Shown here in pieces: positions 1 to 5,898 of a DNA stretch of 8,141 nt (position 1 is its first letter; every line of letters starts with the position of its first letter). The position numbers were made by a program, and so were the translations under genes. The notes beneath the pieces were generated by a model. It was given only the letters and a program-made list of their open reading frames with translations, had not been told where the DNA came from and made no database searches. The stretch comes from an uncultured Ruminococcus sp. (GTDB lineage: Bacteria > Bacillota > Clostridia > Oscillospirales > Acutalibacteraceae): contig CALBHM010000366.1 in NCBI GenBank assembly GCA_937892835.1, positions 1 through 8,141 of the forward strand. The letters run 5' to 3'.

Positions 1-22
1 CTTCATTTTTGAATTCTTTCAT
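1..22 (-). CDS. Start of a leftward gene, cut off by the window edge
   Basis: On the minus strand an ATG at 22-20 opens a frame reading MKEFKNE before the window ends. A GGAG Shine-Dalgarno sequence (35-32) lies 9 nt upstream of it, which is the main support. Only seven codons are visible, so no function can be given. It would be divergent from the surface-protein gene and would share the AT-rich 23-264 region with it. A minus-strand TATAAT (96-91) could serve as its -10, but I see no convincing -35 at the right distance. Confidence 0.45.
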
Positions 23-75
23 AATGCAACACTCCAAAACTCAACCAACGGTTTACACTTTATTTATATTTTATA

Positions 76-105
76 TTGACCTTTGATATTATTATATGTT
101 ACAAT
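76..105 (+). promoter_or_regulatory. Candidate upstream promoter for the surface-protein gene
   Basis: TTGACC (76-81) and TACAAT (100-105) are separated by 18 bp. A TG at 97-98 gives an extended -10. Each box matches the sigma-A consensus at 5 of 6 positions. A second TATAAT lies at 123-128 without a good -35. Transcripts from here would carry a leader of about 150 nt and would cross the direct repeats at 131-160. The region is so AT-rich that chance matches are expected. Confidence 0.4.
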
Positions 106-130
106 ATGATATCAATTTGTAGTATAATTT

Positions 131-160
131 GACGTTTATACCGAATTTTGCAGCGTTTAT
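131..160 (+). promoter_or_regulatory. Paired direct repeats resembling a LytTR response-regulator operator
   Basis: The 11-bp sequence CGTTTATACCG occurs at 133-143 and again at 154-164, exactly 21 bp apart. Aligned to the published LytTR site [TA][AC][CA]GTTN[AG][TG], GACGTTTAT (131-139) and AGCGTTTAT (152-160) each match 8 of 9 positions, with a 12-bp gap. That is the usual spacing for LytTR-family dimers such as AgrA. Placed against the -10 at 194-199, the repeats fall at roughly -75 and -54. No LytTR regulator gene is in the window. Confidence 0.5.
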
Positions 161-170
161 ACCGCCAAAG

Positions 171-199
171 CGAACATTGCTGTGAAAATATGTTATAAA
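171..199 (+). promoter_or_regulatory. Activator-type promoter just downstream of the direct repeats
   Basis: TATAAA (194-199) is preceded by TG at 191-192, giving an extended -10. The hexamer 17 bp upstream is CGAACA (171-176), a poor -35 with only 3 of 6 matches. A weak -35 with a good -10 and operator repeats immediately upstream is what an activator-dependent promoter looks like. The predicted start, near 206, leaves a leader of about 60 nt. Confidence 0.4.
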
Positions 200-264
200 T
201 TGTTTATGTAAATCACCTTTTTTAACAAAGGGGTTTAATAAAAATTTTAAACGGAGGAATATGT

Positions 265-2403
265 ATGAAAAAAGTCATGTCATGGTTTCTTGCCGTCGTG
301 CTGGTTCTCGGAACAGTTCCGGGATTAATTTTTGCCGTCGGTGCTGAAGAAGCCGAAGAACCGATCAAGATTTACACTAAAGAGGACCTTGACAACATCA
401 AAAACAATATGTCGGGCAGCTATGTGCTGATGAATGATATTGTATTCGATGATTCGGATTATGTCAAGGGCGGCGATTTTTACAATTCGGGAATGGGTTG
501 GTTCCCGATCGGCACACTGAGCACACCGTTTAAGGGAAAGTTCGACGGAAATAACCACGCAATCAAGAATCTTTATATCAACAATCCCAATGGTGATTAT
601 CAGGGATTGTTTGGATTGGCGTATAATGTTGAAATTAAAAATCTTCGCATGGAAAACGTTAATATCACAGGTAAGAACTGCGTCGGTGCAATTTGCGGAG
701 AGATGAGGGAAAATAGTAATATTACTAACTGTATCGTTAAAGGGTCTGTTAAAGGTAATGATACGGTTGGCGGACTTTTGGGACAGCATTATTACGGTCA
801 AGGCGGCAACAGTGTTTCCAATTCAATAAACTACTCCAACGTCGAAGCAAATTACACAGTCGGAGGAATTTGCGGTAAGTTGCAGTCAGAATATAGGACT
901 CCAAAAATAAATTCATGCGAGAATTCCGGAAATGTTACAGCAAACAAATCGGGGGCAGCAGGAATTGTCGCCGTAAGTTCAGGATATTCAAGCAAACACA
1001 CAATATATAATTGCTATAATACCGGCAATATCACAGCTCCTGACAAATGCAGCGGTATTGTTTGTGACACAAAATATACTGATGTTAAACACTGTTACAC
1101 AATCGGCAAAATCACAGCCGACACAAATTACAGTGCAATAGCAAGCAATGTAGGATCTTACACCACCATCACCTTCTGCTACTACCTTGACGAAAGCATT
1201 GAAAATCCGACAAAAGTTACAGGTATTTTAAAGAGCGAGGATCAGCTCAGAAAGCAGAGCACCTTTGAGCAGTGGGATTTTGAAAACACATGGACAATCA
1301 GCAAGAATAAGGAATACAAATACCCCGAGCTTCAGGCTCTTGCATTCAACGGCAAGGTTGATCTTTCCGGCAAAACCGATGTCGGCTCGGATATCACGGC
1401 AACGCTCAGCGTAAACAGTGCCGACGGAATCGACACCTCAAATGTCAGCTTCAAATGGTTCATTGACGATGAGGAAGTCGAGGGCAAGCAGACCGAGGAA
1501 TGGAACAAGAGTGTTTACACCGTTCAGAATTCCGATAAGGACAAGAAGCTTTACTGCAAAGTTACCGTTCCGACCGATAACGGCGACGAGGTAATCATCA
1601 GCGACAAGCTCACAATCACATGGAAGCATGACCACAGCTATTCAAAGACCGTTACCGCTCCCACCTGCACCGAGAAGGGCTACACAACCTATACCTGCGA
1701 GTGCGGCGCATCATACATTGACGATTATGTTAACGCTCTCGGCCACGACTTCGGCGCATGGAAAGAGACAAAAGCTCCTACCTGTCAGCAGGAGGGCGAG
1801 CTTACAAGAAGCTGTTCACGCTGCACGGCGACGGAATCAAGCCCCGTTGAAAAGATTGCGCACCGTTACATCAAGTCCGTAACTCCCGCAACCTGCGAAA
1901 AGGACGGCTACACAACCTACACCTGCGATATGTGCCACGACAGCTACAAGGCTGACGTCACCAAGGCAACAGGTCACAAGGACGGCGAATGGAAGGTAAC
2001 AAAGCCTGCATCATACACCGAGGACGGAGTTAAGACGCTCTACTGCGCACACTGCGGCAAGGTGCTTAAGACCGAAGCGATTGCAAAGCTTTCCGGCAAA
2101 ATCACATCGGTTAAGGTTGACAACCTTACAATGAACTATAAGGACACCAAGACGCTCACACCCACCGTTAAGGTTGACGGAAAGGTAAAGTATAAGGTGA
2201 CCTACAGCTCATCGAACACCAAGGTTGCCAAGGTTGACGCAAACGGAAAGGTTACGGCAACAGGCAGAGGCTCGGCAAAAATCACCTGCACCGCAACGGA
2301 CGAATACGGCTATTCCGTTTCCGCCGTCAGCAACGTTAAGGTCGATTACACAACCTCACAATGGTTGATCGTCATCCTCCTCTTTGGCTGGATTTGGTAT
2401 TGA
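265..2403 (+). CDS. Secreted modular surface protein (GLUG-like, Ig-like, Cys-repeat and BIG2 modules, Trp-rich tail)
   Basis: The protein has 712 residues. The start is set by GGAGGA (253-258), 6 nt before the ATG. Residues 1-27 form a signal peptide, with likely cleavage after VGA27. Residues about 35-310 are rich in short Gly/Asn/Ile repeats (GGLLGQ, VGGICG, SGNVTA), typical of GLUG-type beta-helix surface modules. Residues about 360-452 look Ig-like. Residues 455-608 hold four repeats of about 38 residues with conserved His and Cys. Residues about 610-692 form a BIG2 (bacterial Ig-like) domain with the SSNTKVAKVDANGKVTA core. The last 17 residues, TTSQWLIVILLFGWIWY, are hydrophobic and aromatic. 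There is no LPXTG motif and no basic tail, so the mode of anchoring is unknown. Tandem stops (TGA TAA) end the gene. The likely role is adhesion or cell-envelope display; no enzyme signature is visible. Confidence 0.85.
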   Translation: MKKVMSWFLAVVLVLGTVPGLIFAVGAEEAEEPIKIYTKEDLDNIKNNMSGSYVLMNDIVFDDSDYVKGGDFYNSGMGWFPIGTLSTPFKGKFDGNNHAIKNLYINNPNGDYQGLFGLAYNVEIKNLRMENVNITGKNCVGAICGEMRENSNITNCIVKGSVKGNDTVGGLLGQHYYGQGGNSVSNSINYSNVEANYTVGGICGKLQSEYRTPKINSCENSGNVTANKSGAAGIVAVSSGYSSKHTIYNCYNTGNITAPDKCSGIVCDTKYTDVKHCYTIGKITADTNYSAIASNVGSYTTITFCYYLDESIENPTKVTGILKSEDQLRKQSTFEQWDFENTWTISKNKEYKYPELQALAFNGKVDLSGKTDVGSDITATLSVNSADGIDTSNVSFKWFIDDEEVEGKQTEEWNKSVYTVQNSDKDKKLYCKVTVPTDNGDEVIISDKLTITWKHDHSYSKTVTAPTCTEKGYTTYTCECGASYIDDYVNALGHDFGAWKETKAPTCQQEGELTRSCSRCTATESSPVEKIAHRYIKSVTPATCEKDGYTTYTCDMCHDSYKADVTKATGHKDGEWKVTKPASYTEDGVKTLYCAHCGKVLKTEAIAKLSGKITSVKVDNLTMNYKDTKTLTPTVKVDGKVKYKVTYSSSNTKVAKVDANGKVTATGRGSAKITCTATDEYGYSVSAVSNVKVDYTTSQWLIVILLFGWIWY

Positions 2404-2422
2404 TAAAGTGAATACATAATAG

Positions 2423-2458
2423 CAAACCTCCTCTTGATTTGGTTCAAGGGGAGGTTTG
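2423..2458. terminator. 15-bp hairpin after the surface-protein gene, terminator-like
   Basis: Positions 2423-2437 pair with 2444-2458 over 15 bp (one T-G wobble) around a 6-nt loop TTTGGT, starting 19 nt past the stop codon. The following T tract is poor (TTTGATCAGTTT), so intrinsic termination on the + strand may be inefficient. Read on the minus strand, the hairpin begins with CCTCCCCTTGA, which resembles the opening CCTCCCCT of the repeat elements at 2511 and 2906. It may be a domesticated copy of that repeat family. Confidence 0.55.
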
Positions 2459-2510
2459 ATCAGTTTCTGCTGACTTTATAATTGAGTTATGAGATTAACG
2501 CCCCATTCAG

Positions 2511-2633
2511 CCTCCCCTTAAATGATTTAAGGTAGCAAAGCGGCGACACGGAAGTGAATGACAGTCCGGTGGATTGTCAGAGCCGTGGCGTGACCGAGTC
2601 GCAGCGAGACGGTGGCTCGGAGAGCCGGTAGGG
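2511..2633. repeat. Palindrome-rich intergenic repeat element, copy A
   Basis: The element opens with CCTCCCCT, then a 17-bp palindrome of CCTTAAAT and ATTTAAGG arms (2516-2532), then GGTAGC. Further in are a 9-bp hairpin (2559-2567 with 2571-2579, one G-T wobble) and a GGCTC/GAGCC hairpin (2614-2626). It shares CGTGACCGAGTCG and, inverted, GTCGCAGCGAGAC with the element at 2906-2991. It is noncoding and probably a MITE-like or REP-like dispersed repeat; copy number elsewhere is unknown from this window. Confidence 0.6.
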
Positions 2634-2724
2634 ATAAAGATTAAATAATTCAATATAAATAAGGCGGCGAAATTTCATTACATTTATTTTATAAAAATCA
2701 AACTCAAACTCTTCCACCTCATCA

Positions 2725-2759
2725 CCGTCTTATGACGGAGCTTCTCCTCAAGGAGAAGC
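2725..2759. repeat. Two back-to-back short hairpins
   Basis: CCGTC (2725-2729) pairs with GACGG (2734-2738) around TTAT. Immediately after, GCTTCTCC (2740-2747) pairs with GGAGAAGC (2752-2759) around TCAA. Neither is followed by a T run on either strand, so they are not evident intrinsic terminators. They sit inside the repeat-packed convergent intergenic region and probably belong to the same class of dispersed palindromic sequence. Confidence 0.5.
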
Positions 2760-2782
2760 CATGGTTGATTGCTTCTGACCTT

Positions 2783-2860
2783 GGGTCGATGTGGGCATCG
2801 ACCCCTACGGAATGTGCCTTTATCGAACTTCGTCGTAGGGTGCGATGCCCACATCGCACC
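2783..2860. repeat. 78-bp inverted repeat whose two arms are each a perfect hairpin
   Basis: Each 27-nt arm is itself a 9-bp perfect hairpin with a 4-nt loop plus a 5-nt extension. The left stem is GGGTCGATG (2783-2791) with CATCGACCC (2796-2804), followed by CTACG. The right arm starts CGTAG (2834-2838), and its stem is GGTGCGATG (2839-2847) with CATCGCACC (2852-2860). The arms are inverted copies of each other across a 24-nt spacer. They differ at four positions in a way that keeps both local stems fully paired. No open reading frame or recombinase gene accompanies it. Confidence 0.65.
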
Positions 2861-2905
2861 TTTGAAAGTCTGATGAAATCGTTTTCAATGCCAAAAAATC
2901 TCTTG

Positions 2906-2991
2906 CCTCCCCTGCAGGGTAGCCGAGAATTAGTTGACTTTGCTGACAGTGTCTCGCTGCGACGTGACCGAGTCGACACTTCGCTACCGCC
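2906..2991. repeat. Palindrome-rich intergenic repeat element, copy B
   Basis: It opens like copy A with CCTCCCCT (2906-2913), a perfect palindrome CCCTGCAGGG (2910-2919) and GGTAGC (2918-2923). It closes with the complement GCTACC (2983-2988). Inside, AGTGTC (2948-2953) pairs with GACACT (2975-2980). GTCTCGCTGCGAC (2951-2963) is the inverted form of a copy A segment, while CGTGACCGAGTCG (2963-2975) is in direct orientation. It is therefore a rearranged relative of copy A rather than a simple duplicate. Confidence 0.55.
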
Positions 2992-3012
2992 TATATAATT
3001 TTTCTGCTAACT

Positions 3013-3057
3013 AAAAAAAGACTGCACCATAGCTCAAAGTGAACCATGATACAGCCT
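3013..3057 (-). terminator. Rho-independent terminator of the rpsO-pnp operon
   Basis: Read on the minus strand, 3057-3040 pairs with 3036-3019 over 18 positions (several G-U wobbles) around a 3-nt loop. A run of seven T follows immediately (3019-3013 are A on the + strand). It begins 17 nt after the pnp stop codon. This is the clearest intrinsic terminator in the window. Confidence 0.85.
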
Positions 3058-3074
3058 CAATTATTGCTTATTGA

Positions 3075-5270
3075 TTATTTATGGTCTCTTCTTCCGCCTC
3101 TCGGGCCACCTCTGCGGCGGTCACCTGACGGACGTCTCGGAGCGTCGGAAATTTCATTCTCGGGAACAAGACCCTCTACCTCGATAAGAGCCTCACGGCG
3201 TGAAAGATTGATTCTGCCCTGATCGTCAATCTCACGAACCTTAACGATAACCTCGTCGCCTACGTTAACAACGTCTGTTACCTTGTCAACTCTCTTGACA
3301 TCAAGATGGCTGATGTGAACAAGACCCTCTTTGCCCGGAGCAATCTCAACGAATGCGCCGAAGTCCATAATTCTTGTTACAACGCCCTTATAAATAGCAC
3401 CGACCTCGGGGTCGTTAGCGATAGTCTCAATCATGAAGATAGCACGCTTTGCGTTCTCAATATCCTGAGAGCATACAAATACGCTACCGTCCTCTTCAAC
3501 GTCAACCTTACAATCGCACTCTGCGCAAATCTTCTGGATAACCTTACCCTGCTTACCGATAACCTCGGCAATCTTATCAACGGGAACCTTGGTCGAAAGC
3601 ATCTTCGGAGCATACTTTGAAAGCTCTTTTCTCGGCTCGGAGATAACCGGAAGCATGATCTCGTCAAGGATGTAGCAACGAGCCTTGTATGTCTTTTCAA
3701 GAGCTTCCTTGATGATTTCCGGAGTAAGTCCGTGAACCTTAAGGTCCATCTGGATAGCTGTGATACCCTTCTTTGTACCTGCAACCTTGAAGTCCATGTC
3801 GCCGAAGAAGTCCTCAAGACCCTGGATATCAACCATTGTCATGAAGCGGTCACCCTCGGTGATAAGTCCGCAGGAGATACCTGCAACGGGAGCCTTAATC
3901 GGAACACCGGCAGCCATAAGTGAAAGAGTTGAGCCGCAGATTGAGCCCTGTGATGTTGAACCGTTTGAGGAAAGAACCTCGGAAACAACACGGATGCAGT
4001 ACGGGAACTCCTCAACCGACGGAATAACCGGAAGAAGTGCTCTCTCTGCGAGTGCGCCGTGACCGATCTCACGACGTCCCGGTCCTCTGCTCGGGCGAGT
4101 CTCGCCGACGGAGTATGACGGGAAGTTATAGTGGTGGATATATCTCTTTTCGGTCTCGCTGTCGATACCGTCAAGCATCTGAACATCGCTCATAGGTCCG
4201 AGTGTTGTGATTGAAAGGCACTGTGTCTGACCACGAGTAAACATACCTGAACCGTGAACACGGCTGAGGAGGTCAACCTCTGCGTTAAGCGGACGAATCT
4301 CGTCGATTCCACGACCGTCAACACGCTTGCCCTCATCAAGAAGCCAACGACGAACGATGAACTTCTGAAGCTTATACATACAATCGTCAATCTTAGCGAT
4401 ATCATCGGGATAAACCTCGTCGAACTTCTCATGAACAGCGGCATAAATCGGACGAAGAGCCTCGTCACGGATTCTCTTGTCGTCTGTATCAAGAGCAACC
4501 TTAACGTCGTCAATAGCGAACTCCTTGATAGCCTCGAACATCTCGGGAGCCGGATCATTTGACGGGAAGTCGATCTTCTCCTTGCCGACCTCGGCACGGA
4601 TGCCCTCGATGAACTTAACGATCTCCTGGTTAACCTTGTGAGCATACATGATTCCGTCGAACATATCCTCATTGGATACCTCGTTTGCGCCTGCCTCGAT
4701 CATAGCAACAAGATCCTTGGTAGAAGCAACCGTAACGGCCATCTGAGAAACCTTTCTCTGCTCCTCGGTCGGGTTGATGACGTACTCGCCGTCTATAAGG
4801 CCGACTGAAACGCCTGAAATCGGGCCGTCCCATGGGATAGCCGAAATTGAAATAGCAACCGAAACGCCGATCATAGCGGTAATCTCGGGTGAGCAATCGG
4901 GGTCAACGGACATAACCGTTGCAACAACGCCAACATCGTTACGCATATCCTTCGGGAAAAGCGGACGAATCGGACGGTCGATAACACGTGAAGCAAGGGT
5001 TGCCTTCTCCGAAGCCTTGCCCTCACGGCGCTGGAAAGAGCCGGGAATACGGCCTACGGAATAGAGCTTCTCCTCAAAGTCAACCGAAAGAGGGAAGAAA
5101 TCAACGCCCTCTCTGGGCTTGTCTGCCATTGTTGCTGTGCAAAGAACCTCAGTCTCACCGTAACGGATAAGACATGAGCCGCCGGCGAGCTGAGCCATTT
5201 TACCGGTCTCGACTACGAGCGGACGTCCTGCAAGTGTTGTTTCAAATTTTCTGAAATCCTTGAAAAACAT
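3075..5270 (-). CDS. pnp: Polyribonucleotide nucleotidyltransferase (PNPase)
   Basis: PNPase is a trimeric 3'-to-5' phosphorolytic exoribonuclease that degrades RNA to nucleoside diphosphates. The 731-residue length is normal for the family. Two RNase PH cores are present. The first has the RNA-binding SFQRREG loop (78-84). The second has the phosphate-site segment around SVGETRPSRGPGRREIGHG (387-405) and the catalytic aspartates in LEDFFGDMDFKVAG; D487 and D493 correspond to E. coli D486 and D492. A KH domain follows (about 562-600, VIGKQGKVIQKI), then an S1 domain (about 622-692, GAIYKGVVTRIMDFGAFVEI). The short Arg/Gly-rich tail (712-731) is likely an extra RNA-binding extension. The ATG follows GAGAGG by about 8 nt. 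The gene is downstream of rpsO, with a structured 185-nt gap, and no separate promoter is obvious. Confidence 0.98.
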   Translation of the reverse strand: MFFKDFRKFETTLAGRPLVVETGKMAQLAGGSCLIRYGETEVLCTATMADKPREGVDFFPLSVDFEEKLYSVGRIPGSFQRREGKASEKATLASRVIDRPIRPLFPKDMRNDVGVVATVMSVDPDCSPEITAMIGVSVAISISAIPWDGPISGVSVGLIDGEYVINPTEEQRKVSQMAVTVASTKDLVAMIEAGANEVSNEDMFDGIMYAHKVNQEIVKFIEGIRAEVGKEKIDFPSNDPAPEMFEAIKEFAIDDVKVALDTDDKRIRDEALRPIYAAVHEKFDEVYPDDIAKIDDCMYKLQKFIVRRWLLDEGKRVDGRGIDEIRPLNAEVDLLSRVHGSGMFTRGQTQCLSITTLGPMSDVQMLDGIDSETEKRYIHHYNFPSYSVGETRPSRGPGRREIGHGALAERALLPVIPSVEEFPYCIRVVSEVLSSNGSTSQGSICGSTLSLMAAGVPIKAPVAGISCGLITEGDRFMTMVDIQGLEDFFGDMDFKVAGTKKGITAIQMDLKVHGLTPEIIKEALEKTYKARCYILDEIMLPVISEPRKELSKYAPKMLSTKVPVDKIAEVIGKQGKVIQKICAECDCKVDVEEDGSVFVCSQDIENAKRAIFMIETIANDPEVGAIYKGVVTRIMDFGAFVEIAPGKEGLVHISHLDVKRVDKVTDVVNVGDEVIVKVREIDDQGRINLSRREALIEVEGLVPENEISDAPRRPSGDRRRGGPRGGRRDHK

Positions 5271-5302
5271 TTTAATACCTCTCTGTAAAATTTTATTTCT
5301 AC

Positions 5303-5383
5303 GTCGGGCAAGGATTTAGCAATAAATCCGCAGTTTGAGTTTCAAGCTGTCGATTCACTGCTAAAGCCGATAAGCTGCCCGAC
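5303..5383 (-). promoter_or_regulatory. Long interrupted hairpin in the leader immediately upstream of pnp
   Basis: Successive nested stems lie along one axis: GTCGGGCA (5383-5376) with TGCCCGAC (5310-5303); TTTAGCA (5365-5359) with TGCTAAA (5321-5315); AATC with GATT; CAG with CTG; and TTGA (5345-5342) with TCAA (5338-5335) closing a 3-nt loop. This gives about 26 pairs with internal loops, ending 32 nt before the pnp ATG. In E. coli and some other bacteria, PNPase represses its own translation through a leader hairpin cut by RNase III. The same role here is inferred from position and shape only. Confidence 0.55.
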
Positions 5384-5411
5384 AAATAGATACTTTTTTA
5401 AAATCGACGCA

Positions 5412-5443
5412 GAGGCAGACAGTAAAAGAATGCTGTCTGCCTC
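5412..5443 (-). terminator. Perfect 11-bp hairpin after rpsO (attenuator or processing site)
   Basis: GAGGCAGACAG (5443-5433 on the minus strand) pairs perfectly with CTGTCTGCCTC (5422-5412) around a 10-nt loop, 12 nt past the rpsO stop. The downstream sequence is TGCGTCGATTTTA, which lacks a proper T run. Partial termination or RNA processing between rpsO and pnp is therefore more likely than full termination. E. coli has a comparable t1 hairpin in the same place. Confidence 0.55.
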
Positions 5444-5455
5444 ATAATGCCGAAA

Positions 5456-5719
5456 TTATTTACGAATACCAAGTCTTGCGATGATAGCACGATATCTCTC
5501 GATATCAACTTTCTGCAAATATGCAAGAAGGTTACGTCTGTGACCAACCATCTTAAGAAGACCTCTTCTTGAGTGATGATCCTTCTTGTGAGTCTTGAGA
5601 TGCTCTGTAAGGTCGTTGATTCTCTTTGTAAGAACAGCGATCTGAACCTCCGGTGAACCTGTGTCACCCTCGTGAAGAGCGTACTCGGCCATGATAGCCT
5701 GCTTCTCTGCCTGTGTCAT
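5456..5719 (-). CDS. rpsO: 30S ribosomal protein S15
   Basis: S15 is a primary 16S rRNA-binding protein of the small-subunit platform. The 87-residue length and the continuous family sequence support the call, including HEGDTGSPEVQIAVLT (16-31), the HKKDHHSRRGLL rRNA-binding turn (44-55) and the RYRAIIARLGIRK C-terminus. The ATG follows GAGGTG by 8 nt. The gene lies upstream of pnp, the standard arrangement. Its own strong promoter and structured leader suggest autoregulation by S15. Confidence 0.98.
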   Translation of the reverse strand: MTQAEKQAIMAEYALHEGDTGSPEVQIAVLTKRINDLTEHLKTHKKDHHSRRGLLKMVGHRRNLLAYLQKVDIERYRAIIARLGIRK

Positions 5720-5805
5720 AATTTTTCACCTCATTAAATATTATTTTGCGCCGACCTCCCAGGTTACGGCAGGTGAACACCGCATAGCGGTAAAACCCGT
5801 AATCC
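5717..5805 (-). promoter_or_regulatory. rpsO leader with a predicted pseudoknot that buries the ribosome binding site
   Basis: Read 5' to 3' on the minus strand, GGATTACGG (5805-5797) pairs with CCGTAACC (5769-5762), with one bulged A. Within that loop sits a hairpin ACCGC (5791-5787)/GCGGT (5783-5779). Also within it is TTCACCT (5777-5771). TTCACCT is exactly complementary to AGGTGAA (5731-5725), which contains the rpsO Shine-Dalgarno sequence. Loop-to-downstream pairing of this kind forms an H-type pseudoknot. E. coli S15 is known to repress its own mRNA by stabilising a pseudoknot over the ribosome binding site. S15 binding here is inference. Confidence 0.6.
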
Positions 5806-5830
5806 GAGAAAGCGGAAACACAACGTTAGT

Positions 5831-5859
5831 ATTATACCACCCAAAATCGGGTTTGTAAA
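5831..5859 (-). promoter_or_regulatory. Strong promoter of the rpsO-pnp operon
   Basis: TTTACA (5859-5854) and a perfect TATAAT (5836-5831) are separated by exactly 17 bp. Transcription would start near 5825, giving a leader of about 105 nt that covers the pseudoknot region. The spacer contains ACCC/GGGT inverted arms of unknown relevance. Confidence 0.85.
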
Positions 5860-5898
5860 GTGTTTTATAAAAAAATATGCGGAATAGCGATTATATAT

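Noticed and set aside
209..235. Hairpin or riboswitch in the surface-protein leader (CCTTT...AAAGG)
   Set aside because: The stem is only about 5 bp with an A/T loop in AT-rich sequence, and no known riboswitch core is recognisable.
1628..1882. 84-codon frame inside the Cys-repeat region of the surface protein
   Set aside because: It is an alternate-frame reading of the duplicated Cys repeats, with no ribosome binding site of its own.
2783..2991. CRISPR array
   Set aside because: The repeated units are inverted palindromic elements of unequal length, not regularly spaced direct repeats, and there are no cas genes.
2722..2998. Opposed open frames of 85-88 codons across the intergenic region
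   Set aside because: They run through the palindromic repeat elements, have no ribosome binding site, and their translations are Arg/Ser-rich without any family resemblance.
3306..5170. Several open frames of 60-160 codons overlapping pnp on both strands
   Set aside because: They are shadows of the codon bias of pnp, which is complete and conserved end to end; the translations are low-complexity Arg/Ser-rich or hydrophobic chance sequence.
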